Source: Acidobacteriota bacterium (GTDB taxonomy: Bacteria > Acidobacteriota > Aminicenantia > UBA2199). From it: a stretch of DNA of 8,173 nt. The position numbers were made by a program, and so were the translations under genes. The notes beneath the pieces were generated by a model, which was not told the DNA's origin, did no database searches, and saw only the letters and a list, made by a program, of their open reading frames with translations. Where the stretch lies: contig JAKAGC010000146.1 of assembly GCA_021817755.1 (NCBI GenBank), positions 1 through 8,173 of the forward strand, given 5' to 3'. Numbering within the stretch: the stretch's first letter is position 1; each line of letters opens with the position of its first letter. Below, piece after piece: positions 1 through 6,527 of the stretch.

Positions 1-621
1 TTCGACAGCAATAATTTTGATTTTAGGATTATATCGTTTCAGAATAGTGGCTACCCCTCGTAGTGAAGCAGCAGTGCCAACAGAGTGAACAAATGCATCC
101 ACTTTACCATCTAATTGAGTATAAATTTCTTCAGCTAATTGGTAATAACCAGTGATACTGTCTGTATTATTCAATTGATCTGTCCAATAAGTATTGGGTT
201 TTCGGCTTGCCTCTCTTGCGGTTTCGATCATATCCAAAATCAATTTTTTAGTGGTAAGGCCGCCTTCACTCGGGACCAGTGTTAAAGATGCACCGAATGC
301 TGACATTTGATTCAATTTTTCTTTGCTAAAAGCATCAGAAGTGATTATTTGCAGTTTATAACCTTTTGCAACACATATTAATGCAAGAGATATTCCGGTA
401 CTTCCGCCTGTGTATTCTATGATAGTATATCCAGGTTTAAGCCGGCCATCTTCTTCTGCTCTTGCGATAATAGCTTGTGCCAGTCGGTCTTTCATGCTTC
501 CGGTTGGATTTTCCCATTCCAGTTTTGTAAAAATCTTGGCTGCTCCCTGAGGAACAACTTTATTCAATTGAACAAGGGTTGTGTTTCCAATGGCGTTAAG
601 TACATTATTAATAGAGCTCAT
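1..621 (-). CDS. PLP-dependent cysteine synthase family protein (5' part only; runs off left edge)
   Basis: The first 207 codons of a fold-type II PLP enzyme of the cysteine synthase / cystathionine beta-synthase family; the C-terminus lies beyond the left edge. These cytoplasmic enzymes usually make cysteine from O-acetylserine and sulfide, though relatives use O-phosphoserine or homocysteine, or degrade cysteine. Seen in the translation: an N-terminal IGNTTLVQLN segment (residues 11-20), the PLP-lysine motif NPTGSMKDR (38-46, Schiff-base Lys44), the substrate loop TGGSTGIS (71-78), and VGTAASLRGVA (181-191), which occupies the place of the glycine-rich phosphate-binding loop. Canonical CysK has NPGGSIKDR, TSGNTG and GTGGT, so this is a divergent branch, and I do not assign cysK or cysM. 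The ATG at 619-621 is supported by AGGAG at 631-635, nine bases upstream. It is the downstream neighbour of the VWFA gene, 192 bases away, probably with its own promoter. Confidence 0.9.
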   Translation of the reverse strand, partial: MSSINNVLNAIGNTTLVQLNKVVPQGAAKIFTKLEWENPTGSMKDRLAQAIIARAEEDGRLKPGYTIIEYTGGSTGISLALICVAKGYKLQIITSDAFSKEKLNQMSAFGASLTLVPSEGGLTTKKLILDMIETAREASRKPNTYWTDQLNNTDSITGYYQLAEEIYTQLDGKVDAFVHSVGTAASLRGVATILKRYNPKIKIIAVE

Positions 622-688
622 TTTTCTCTTCTCCTATTTTATTAAAATCAAAATCGAATCCTTTCTTCAAATTATTCCTTTAAAAGAC

Positions 689-717
689 AAAATATCACAA
701 AGGGAAATGGAATTCAA
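689..717 (-). promoter_or_regulatory. Possible sigma70-type promoter for the cysteine synthase family gene
   Basis: On the minus strand TTGAAT (717-712) is followed after 17 bases by TATTTT (694-689), placing a transcript start near 682, about 60 bases before the ATG. The matches are 4/6 and 4/6 in AT-rich DNA, and other weak pairs exist nearer the gene, so this is only a candidate. Confidence 0.25.
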
Positions 718-761
718 GCGTTTGAAATAGGTCATCTTATTTATAAATTAGATAAATTATG

Positions 762-821
762 CAGTTAAAATTTGGATTTGAATTTTCTTTTAAACTTAAA
801 TGTTTTTCAAATTTTAATCTG
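762..821. repeat. Imperfect AT-rich inverted repeat across the 3' end of the VWFA gene
   Basis: TTAAAATTTG (765-774) and CAAATTTTAA (808-817) are perfect 10-base complementary arms around a 33-base spacer. Outer CAG (762-764) and CTG (819-821) extend the stem past one unpaired T at 818. The right arm covers the stop codon of the leftward VWFA gene (814-816). The stem is nearly all A/T, and the loop is long, so it is a poor intrinsic terminator. It might protect the 3' end of the mRNA or may be chance in AT-rich DNA. Confidence 0.3.
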
Positions 822-3252
822 TTATTTCTTCTACAATTTGTGTATCTACATCAAAAAATTTATAATCCGAGTATTTGAATTCCGTACGATTTCTCTCCCA
901 AGCTCCAATCCTCCCGATCAGTCTACCCACGATAGGTCCTCCTTTGTATTTTTCAATCATCGTTACCTGTGTTGGAAACCGTAAACCTTGATAAAAAAAT
1001 CCGAATGAAAATTCAAGACTCAGATATAACCGTGATTTAATTTTTTCAGCAAAAGTTAATAATTCCGGATACCCTTTTATCGATAAAGGATTAACTGCAA
1101 TTTTAATCACAGAATAATCTTGTAAATCTATCCATACTACCCCAAATAACGATGTTATACCGGGCGTTTGAGGTGTGACATCGATTACTATACAGGAGTG
1201 ACCATCAATAGTTTCTTTGGTAATAAAGCGGTAATTATATAAGGGTTGCATTTCAGTATCAAAAAGAGTAACAGGAGCAAAAACGGTTTTCTCTGAGAAA
1301 AAAGCAGTAGGTTTGACTCCCAGGTCTTCCGTATTGTTTTCATTTTTGACAGCCTCTCCGTTATTAGTTGGATCGGGTATTTTTAAGATTTCCCGTTTTT
1401 CCATAATATTATCATGGGTTTTAATAAGTCGATATGAGAAATGATATCGCTTAACCGATGAAACTGTATTGGGGATATTATAAACAGGCTCATCCCCCAT
1501 TATATCATCTTCATAAGGTAGTATTCGTTCTTTAGAAAAGGAGGGTTTTACTAATGATTTTGATTCTACAATCGATTCGTTGCAAATAAAATGAAAAGCG
1601 GAATTTTTTAATTTTTCGCAATATTGGGCTGTTCCGAATAAAACCTTCTGCATTTCCTCCTGTGAAAAATTTATTTTCCGGATTTTATCCGAATCAGGGA
1701 ATCTAAGCCTCTCAAAAGGTGATTTTTCTTTAGGAGGCTGGAAAAGATATTCTCTGACGCTTTCCTCACCGCATACGAATGCCTGATTTTGAACTCCATC
1801 TATTAGTACAAAATAAATATGTTCTCCCCTTCCCCATTCAGGTGAATTCATTTTTTTTTCGATATAATCCGACTTTAGGAATATTACTCCTTTTTTCTCT
1901 TTAAATACCTTTATCTCTTTAGTGATAGCCGGAGGAGAGTTGTCAACAGGAAATCGAATTATGAAAAGATCAAGGTTTTTATCGATAATTTCCTGAGGAA
2001 CGTCAAAATGGAATTCAAGATTTTTTCCCGATTTTTTGATATCTGTTAATATTATATCTTCAGCCTCGATCATTTTTTTATTTATCCTATTTGGAGAGGT
2101 TAGGTTCAATGCCAGTAATTCTTTTTCTATTCCTTTCATTTGTAGATATGGAGTATTTTTTGCCAGGGAGCGCATGGTGATAATAGACACTTCAGGATGG
2201 TTTGATTTAACGGAAATATCGATACTATTTCCCTTAATACCTTGTATATTTGGAAAAGATATTTCATAGTACGCAAGTTGAATTTTTTCAATTTGAGAAA
2301 CGATTGAACTTTCTGTCCCTTTAAAGTATTTTCCTCCTCCCGAGTCCAGCATATTTTCTAATGCAGGCTCGCCTGAAGATGCAGAATTATTATCTAAAAT
2401 TTCTCCTGGTTCTGCACCATAATCTACCCCGTTGGGATTAACTATAAATAAAATAGATCCGCTTTTCCCAAGATTTTGACCAACTTTTTCGAGTGATTTG
2501 CGAATTCTCGAACCGGAACCGGGAAGGGCTCCGAGATTGGTATCGATTAAAGCATTGGAAACACCTTCTGTAAAAAAATAAATGAATTTATTGTCCTCGA
2601 TCGTTTTGAGATAAAAATTAAGTAAATCGAATGCTCTGAAAAACGAATTGATTTTCCGTTCTATGAACAATGTATCATGAATACTGGATATAGAATCATT
2701 TATATTTGAAACAGTACGTTCATTCCGCCTCGCCACTATTTTCTTATTGATAATTCTTATCAGTTTTTCCCTATTCGTATCAGGAGATGTTTCGCCATGA
2801 ATGGTTAAACCGATGAATGGTTCGATACTCATTATAGTAAAATGTATATCTTCGGGAGAAGATGCCAATATTTTTTTTGCAATTACTTTAGCTCTTTGTA
2901 TACATAACCTGTCGGAAATTGTCGTATCAAATAAAAAGAAAATACGTCTTTGTTTGTTTAGAAGAGGTAACTTATTTTCTTCTGCCGGATGATTAATAGT
3001 AGATTCCTGCTCTTTTGTAAAATCTCTTCTATGAAATACGAAATCATTTACGGTAAAACCATTAACTAAAAGGGTTATATCCTCGTGTTTTAAATCTAAA
3101 ACCGGGTTTCCATTTTTATCCAAAACAAATATCGGAACTTGCCACCAGTTGACATCTACCTTTTCCGTAATGAGTTCTTGTTGAGAAAAAAGTGGTGGAA
3201 TAATCTCTCCTACTATTATATATATTATAAAAAAGAATAGCACAGTTTTCAT
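814..3252 (-). CDS. Exported VWFA-related domain protein with C-terminal conserved module
   Basis: An 812-residue protein predicted to leave the cytoplasm: residues 1-24 form a signal peptide (Lys2, hydrophobic stretch, FSQ before QE). Residues 31-75 resemble the beta-rich segment (VPIFVLDKNGNPVLDL, then LLVNG) that precedes the VWA domain in the 'VWFA-related' family. The VWA-like domain spans about 101-360: FLFDTTISD (106-114) gives a DxTxS version of the metal-binding DxSxS motif, FIYFFTEG (223-230) is a core strand, GGGKYFKG lies at 305-312, and AYYEISF (327-333) starts the usual strand that ends the family domain. Residues 370-540 match nothing I know. A second conserved-looking block follows: AQYCEKLKNSAFHFICNE (542-559), then a beta-rich end (600-812) with idGHSCIVID (682-691) and FGVVWIDLQDYSVIKI (703-718), reminiscent of LolA-like/outer-membrane-lipoprotein-sorting folds. 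AGGAG at 3259-3263, six bases before ATG, supports the start. Role unknown; adhesion or protein-protein contact in the envelope is a guess. Confidence 0.85.
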   Translation of the reverse strand: MKTVLFFFIIYIIVGEIIPPLFSQQELITEKVDVNWWQVPIFVLDKNGNPVLDLKHEDITLLVNGFTVNDFVFHRRDFTKEQESTINHPAEENKLPLLNKQRRIFFLFDTTISDRLCIQRAKVIAKKILASSPEDIHFTIMSIEPFIGLTIHGETSPDTNREKLIRIINKKIVARRNERTVSNINDSISSIHDTLFIERKINSFFRAFDLLNFYLKTIEDNKFIYFFTEGVSNALIDTNLGALPGSGSRIRKSLEKVGQNLGKSGSILFIVNPNGVDYGAEPGEILDNNSASSGEPALENMLDSGGGKYFKGTESSIVSQIEKIQLAYYEISFPNIQGIKGNSIDISVKSNHPEVSIITMRSLAKNTPYLQMKGIEKELLALNLTSPNRINKKMIEAEDIILTDIKKSGKNLEFHFDVPQEIIDKNLDLFIIRFPVDNSPPAITKEIKVFKEKKGVIFLKSDYIEKKMNSPEWGRGEHIYFVLIDGVQNQAFVCGEESVREYLFQPPKEKSPFERLRFPDSDKIRKINFSQEEMQKVLFGTAQYCEKLKNSAFHFICNESIVESKSLVKPSFSKERILPYEDDIMGDEPVYNIPNTVSSVKRYHFSYRLIKTHDNIMEKREILKIPDPTNNGEAVKNENNTEDLGVKPTAFFSEKTVFAPVTLFDTEMQPLYNYRFITKETIDGHSCIVIDVTPQTPGITSLFGVVWIDLQDYSVIKIAVNPLSIKGYPELLTFAEKIKSRLYLSLEFSFGFFYQGLRFPTQVTMIEKYKGGPIVGRLIGRIGAWERNRTEFKYSDYKFFDVDTQIVEEITD

Positions 3253-3279
3253 CCCTGTCTCCTGACAAAAATTGGTATT

Positions 3280-3307
3280 ATTATAATATATATGCTATTA
3301 CGTAAGA
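3280..3307 (-). promoter_or_regulatory. Possible promoter for the VWFA protein gene
   Basis: The minus strand has a perfect TATAAT -10 (3285-3280) inside an AT-rich tract, with TCTTAC (3307-3302) 16 bases upstream as a poor -35. The transcript would start around 3273, leaving a leader of about 20 bases that still includes the AGGAG ribosome site. The surrounding repeated TA dinucleotides make chance matches likely. Confidence 0.35.
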
Positions 3308-3404
3308 TTTCATTCTGAATGGAAGGTTTCAAACTTCTCCGGATTGTAAAATGAAAAGATCACCCCCTATTATGCAAATAAAATAAATATCAAGAATAAA
3401 ACAG

Positions 3405-4148
3405 TTATTTTATAAAACAATCGATACGAACAATCGATTTATATATAACCGAATCAAAAGGAATTCCTTGTTTTCTACTTCGGCGTTTTACAGTTTGCCG
3501 GGCTTTTTTAAGAATTCTTTTTTTCTTCTTAATATCTGTTACTTCACTTGAAATTAAGTTGTGATACGTTTTATATGATCGATTCATAAAGCGAATGGTT
3601 TGCCAACATTTACTAAATCCCTGATCCGGAGCTTTTTTAATAGCCCGGTATGCGCGTCGCTGAATATTTCTTTCATTAATATTAAATTTAATTAAATCAA
3701 AATAAGAGCCTTTTTTACCTATGGGTTCAAGGATGATAAGAATACCTCCCTGTTTAAGAACCCGATATGCTTCTTTTATTGCGGTTATCATTTTATTTTT
3801 TGGTATATGATGAAAACTTGCTGAAAACCAAGCAATATCAACAAATTCTTTTTCATTAAACGGTAGGTTTTCTCCTCCTCCCATTCTATAATCCTCATTA
3901 CCAAATGGAGTTAGTGAGCAAGTCTTTGTAATTCTTTCAGGGATATCGATACCTGTAACAATGGCTCCTTCATTTGTAAAGAGTCGAGTCATTGTGCCGT
4001 CATTGCATCCGATATCCAGGATTCGTTTACCTACCAGGGTCGGTATTATTGACGGATTTGAAGTTGAAGTCCATTTTAGAGCTTCGAGGATAATATCCAC
4101 AGGATTGACGATTTCCTGGATATCATTAGGTACAATTTGAGTTTTCAT
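3405..4148 (-). CDS. Class I SAM-dependent methyltransferase (Methyltransf_11 type)
   Basis: A 247-residue cytoplasmic protein with a Rossmann-type methyltransferase core. Motif I is ILDIGCNDG (43-51), which binds S-adenosylmethionine; VTGIDI (64-69) is the second strand with the acidic residue for the ribose; GGGENLPFNEKEFVDIAWF (90-108) is the usual 'A..LPF.d..FD' segment, with SFHHI (111-115) after it; LKQGGILIILEP (131-142) is the post-core strand. These show the cofactor and fold, not the substrate, which may be a small molecule, lipid or macromolecule. The C-terminal third (about 145-247) is rich in Lys and Arg, with a strongly basic stretch at roughly 205-230, which could bind nucleic acid or phospholipid. 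AGGAG at 4156-4160, seven bases before ATG, supports the start. It lies 68 bases downstream of the cupin gene, with a hairpin between. Confidence 0.88.
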   Translation of the reverse strand: MKTQIVPNDIQEIVNPVDIILEALKWTSTSNPSIIPTLVGKRILDIGCNDGTMTRLFTNEGAIVTGIDIPERITKTCSLTPFGNEDYRMGGGENLPFNEKEFVDIAWFSASFHHIPKNKMITAIKEAYRVLKQGGILIILEPIGKKGSYFDLIKFNINERNIQRRAYRAIKKAPDQGFSKCWQTIRFMNRSYKTYHNLISSEVTDIKKKKRILKKARQTVKRRSRKQGIPFDSVIYKSIVRIDCFIK

Positions 4149-4174
4149 TAAAGTACTCCTTTCATAATTTAATC

Positions 4175-4200
4175 CGGCCTCCTATAAAAGAAGGAGGCCG
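4175..4200 (-). terminator. Perfect 9-bp GC-rich hairpin between cupin and methyltransferase genes
   Basis: CGGCCTCCT (4175-4183) and AGGAGGCCG (4192-4200) are exact reverse complements around an 8-base loop. The hairpin begins 16 bases after the stop of the leftward cupin gene, the position expected of its terminator. The leftward strand after the stem reads GGATTAAATT, so the U-tract is poor and termination may be partial. It could instead be an mRNA processing or stability element setting relative expression of the methyltransferase, whose ribosome site starts 15 bases beyond. The rightward strand has a slightly better T-rich tail (TTGAATCTTTT), but no rightward gene ends here. Confidence 0.55.
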
Positions 4201-4216
4201 TTGAATCTTTTGTGTG

Positions 4217-4579
4217 TTATTCGTCGCGATGAACCGTAGAAGGTGAAAATGCGGGAGAACAAACCGCCAAATACTCTGCACCATCACTGCTGGGAGAGCT
4301 ATATCTCACCCATTCACCTTTATGAGCGATTATTGCTTCTCCTGCATGTATATCGAAAGTTCCTTCGATTGTTTCGACTCGAAGCATCCCGCTTAAAACA
4401 AGGGTATACTCATCGAATTCCGGGGTTTGGCCGGGTTCGACCCACCCTTCGGGGCTTTTCATCCGGGCGATGCTCAAAGCTTCTGTTCCTGAATTCACTC
4501 TTCCGATAAATTCCTGGATCAATTTCGGTTTATTACCTGCGGCTTCAATAACAGTCGGTTTTTTAATTAATGTTGGCAT
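4217..4579 (-). CDS. Small single-domain cupin protein
   Basis: A 120-residue single-domain protein with the cupin beta-barrel pattern and no signal peptide, so cytoplasmic. The first cupin motif region is GWVEPGQTPEFDEYTLVLSG (45-64), with conserved Glu57 and the VLSG turn; the second is GTFDIHAGEAIIAHKGEWVRY (73-93), with the typical HAGE turn and His85. The C-terminal AVCSPAFSPSTVHRDE (105-120) is characteristic of small stand-alone bacterial cupins. The two metal-binding histidines normally found in motif 1 (HxH) are replaced by Pro53-Glu54-Phe55-Asp56, so metal binding, if any, must be unusual. Such proteins include sugar isomerase-like, sensor and unknown types, so no reaction is assigned. 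It starts 21 bases after the stop of the Rho-N-like gene with only a weak GAGAG ribosome site, which suggests co-transcription and perhaps coupled translation. Confidence 0.85.
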   Translation of the reverse strand: MPTLIKKPTVIEAAGNKPKLIQEFIGRVNSGTEALSIARMKSPEGWVEPGQTPEFDEYTLVLSGMLRVETIEGTFDIHAGEAIIAHKGEWVRYSSPSSDGAEYLAVCSPAFSPSTVHRDE

Positions 4580-4600
4580 TATGGGATATCTCTCTATGTA

Positions 4601-4924
4601 TTAAATGGTAGCTTTGTGAAGTTCACGTTTTAAATGATGAATCATACGTAGTGAGCGTTTATGTACATCCTTTTTTTTCTGGACTTCCGACTCATCCCTG
4701 ATTCGTTTAAACGCTTTAATCTTTCCTTTAATCCGGGTTTTGTTTACACCGATTACATGGTGATGTTGATGCATATCGATATTTAGTGCGGTGCAAATTG
4801 CTTTTAATAAATGTTCTTTGTTTAATTGGGTGTAACCTTTCACTGCTTCGTGTTGGATACCTCCCGCAATTCCTCTTAGCTCAGCAACTGTTTTCTTTTT
4901 AAGTTCTTCAAATGTGTGTGCCAT
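4601..4924 (-). CDS. Small basic protein with Rho N-terminal/SAP-like domain
   Basis: A 107-residue protein, unusually rich in Lys and His. Residues 3-50 (TFEELKKKTVAELRGIAGGI, then LNKEHLLKAICTALNI) have the helix-extended-helix pattern of the Rho termination factor N-terminal / SAP-like fold: a 'tvaELr.iA' helix and a 'K..Ll.ai' helix. In Rho this fold precedes the RNA-binding domain. A His cluster HQHHHVIG (52-59) links to a basic helical tail (60-107), which may form a coiled coil or bind nucleic acid. No catalytic residues are visible. Small proteins of this type occur in many bacteria without a known role. AGGAGG at 4933-4938, eight bases before ATG, is a strong ribosome site, and the promoter at 5001-5029 lies upstream, so this is probably the first gene of the leftward cupin unit. 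Nucleic-acid binding is inferred from fold and charge. Confidence 0.8.
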   Translation of the reverse strand: MAHTFEELKKKTVAELRGIAGGIQHEAVKGYTQLNKEHLLKAICTALNIDMHQHHHVIGVNKTRIKGKIKAFKRIRDESEVQKKKDVHKRSLRMIHHLKRELHKATI

Positions 4925-4978
4925 ACTTTTTTCCTCCTTTCTTTTCTTCTCGCCAAATGAATTTTAGGTAAAAAATAC

Positions 4979-5125
4979 TTTACAACCACTTTAAAAAAGA
5001 ATTTTATTCCATAGACAAACGAAAGTCAACGGGATTATTTAAAAGAATTACAATCTAAAAATATTTTTTTTACGTATAATGATTTTCCATGAAATAAAAT
5101 CGAAAGTTGATTGTTTATATATAAT
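4979..5125 (+). promoter_or_regulatory. Candidate rightward promoter elements upstream of the efflux operon
   Basis: The rightward promoter is not certain. TTTACA (4979-4984) with TTTTAT (5002-5007) after 17 bases overlaps the leftward promoter and would give a leader of about 140 bases. Perfect TATAAT boxes also occur at 5075-5080 and 5120-5125, but neither has a good -35 at 16-18 bases. An activator-dependent promoter or a different sigma factor would fit the latter. A 6-bp inverted repeat GATTTT/AAAATC (5081-5086, 5096-5101) lies between the two boxes. Confidence 0.25.
5001..5029 (-). promoter_or_regulatory. Sigma70-like promoter for the Rho-N-like/cupin unit
   Basis: The minus strand carries TTGACT (5029-5024), exactly 17 bases before TAAAAT (5006-5001), each 5/6 to the sigma70 consensus. 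Transcription would start near 4994, leaving a leader of about 70 bases before the ATG at 4924. It is the best promoter match in the window. Confidence 0.6.
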
Positions 5126-5156
5126 AACATGAACGGAAGTAAAACACGGAGGTGTC

Positions 5157-6518
5157 ATGAATATAAAAAGATTATTATTCGTTGTCGCTCCATTGATATT
5201 ATTATGCTGGAGCCCCATTATTAATGCAGCGGAAAGTGAGAAAGTACTAACATTGGATAAAGCAATCGATATCGCATTGCAATACAATATCACGCTTCGC
5301 CAGTCAACCAACCAGCTTGGAACCAGTAAAATTACAATGGATCAAAAGAAAGCCAATTTTCTACCGGAATTTAGCGTTTCTGCAGGGACAACAGAACGTT
5401 TTGCGAAAGATTACGATTCGACTACCGGGAAATATAGCGGAACGACATCCAATTCCATCAGTGCAAGCGCTACAGCTACATATAACCTGTTTAATGGATT
5501 TTCTGACCGTGCATCTTTGCAGCAGGCTCGGCTCGATTTTAAATCCAGCGGGTTCGATGTAACAAGAACGCGTCAATCCATTATTTTTCAAACAATTCAG
5601 CAGTTCATCCAGGTTGTAACCACAAGAGAGTTTATCTCGGTGGAAAAAGAAAATCTGGAAGCACAACGCTTATTGTTAAAACGTATCGAGGATTATTACA
5701 AGTCAGGGAAACGGCCCGTAACGGATTTTTACCAGCAGCAAGCACAGATTTCCAGCGCAGAACTGCAATTATTAAATGCACAAAGAAATTATGAAGTAAA
5801 TAAACTACTTTTAATGCAAATTCTCGGATGGGATTCCGGTACTGACTTTGAAGTTGTAGATCCAGGGATAGATCAATTATTGACACGAGTCTTGAATTAT
5901 AAAAAAGAGAATATTCTTGATGCAGCCATGAAAACGAGAGCAGATATTCTTTCGCAAGAATTACAGGTGGAAGCAGCCAATCAAGGAATCATCATCGCTA
6001 AATCCGGATATTACCCTAAATTATCACTGAGTGGTGATCTCAGTTCCAGTTACTCCAAACAGAGCAGCTTATTTAATTTTCCGGATCAGTTTTTTAAGAA
6101 TAATCTGGGAGGTTCAATAAGGTTGTCATTATCTGTTCCGGTTTTCGATAAATTCAGAACCAAATACAGTGTAGCCAATGCCAATATTGCCTTGAAAAAC
6201 CAAAAACTGGAACTTGAAAAGAAACAATTACAGGTTCATGTGGAATTACAACAGGCACTTCAGGATTTTCAAACAGCAGTTAAACAAATGGATGTTGCTG
6301 AAAACCAGTTAACATATTCCAAACAAGCACTTGATAGTATCCAGGAACGATACGATGTCAATGCATCGACAATGATCGAATTAACCCAGTCAAGAGCTCT
6401 ATATCTTCAGGCTGTATATGATCGAATTCAGGCACGATTTAATGTATTGATACGCGGTATTTCCATCTCTTATTACAAAGGCGATGGTGATGAAATGATA
6501 AATTTACTTGCAAAATAG
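5157..6518 (+). CDS. TolC family outer membrane efflux channel
   Basis: A 453-residue outer membrane exit duct: the trimer forms a beta-barrel in the outer membrane continued by a long alpha-helical tunnel through the periplasm, and works with the adaptor and ABC transporter encoded downstream. Residues 1-24 are a signal peptide (NIKRLL, a hydrophobic core, INA cleavage). Two outer-membrane-efflux repeats follow, about 30-220 and 235-445. Each starts with an amphipathic helix (LTLDKAIDIALQYNITLRQS at 31-50; ENILDAAMKTRADILSQELQ at 251-270) and has a pair of strands (about 69-80 and 101-113; 286-299 and 319-332, ending in LSVPVF, with YNLFNG as the repeat-1 counterpart). Long heptad-like helices lie at 114-222 and 335-435. 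Length is typical of the family. The ATG follows GGAGGTG (5148-5154) closely. The spacing to the next gene is nine bases, so they are co-transcribed. Confidence 0.93.
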   Translation: MNIKRLLFVVAPLILLCWSPIINAAESEKVLTLDKAIDIALQYNITLRQSTNQLGTSKITMDQKKANFLPEFSVSAGTTERFAKDYDSTTGKYSGTTSNSISASATATYNLFNGFSDRASLQQARLDFKSSGFDVTRTRQSIIFQTIQQFIQVVTTREFISVEKENLEAQRLLLKRIEDYYKSGKRPVTDFYQQQAQISSAELQLLNAQRNYEVNKLLLMQILGWDSGTDFEVVDPGIDQLLTRVLNYKKENILDAAMKTRADILSQELQVEAANQGIIIAKSGYYPKLSLSGDLSSSYSKQSSLFNFPDQFFKNNLGGSIRLSLSVPVFDKFRTKYSVANANIALKNQKLELEKKQLQVHVELQQALQDFQTAVKQMDVAENQLTYSKQALDSIQERYDVNASTMIELTQSRALYLQAVYDRIQARFNVLIRGISISYYKGDGDEMINLLAK

Positions 6519-6522
6519 GAGG
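6517..6522 (+). promoter_or_regulatory. Shine-Dalgarno site overlapping the TolC stop codon
   Basis: AGGAGG overlaps the TAG stop (6516-6518) of the channel gene and lies five bases before the GTG at 6528. It decides the GTG start of the adaptor: the next residues RKKKTIIFI form the expected charged N-terminus before the membrane anchor. The arrangement suggests translational coupling between channel and adaptor. Confidence 0.75.
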
Positions 6523-6527
6523 CAATT

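Noticed and set aside
772..984. 70-codon rightward open frame
   Set aside because: It lies mostly antisense to the C-terminus of the VWFA protein, starts in AT-rich intergenic DNA without a ribosome site, and has no family features.
3270..3300. TA-rich stretch upstream of the VWFA gene as an origin or repeat
   Set aside because: It has no DnaA-box cluster or repeated unit, and is adequately explained as a promoter-region AT tract.
5048..5311. 87-codon leftward open frame across the divergent region
   Set aside because: It overlaps the signal peptide and start of the TolC-type gene on the opposite strand and has a low-complexity end.
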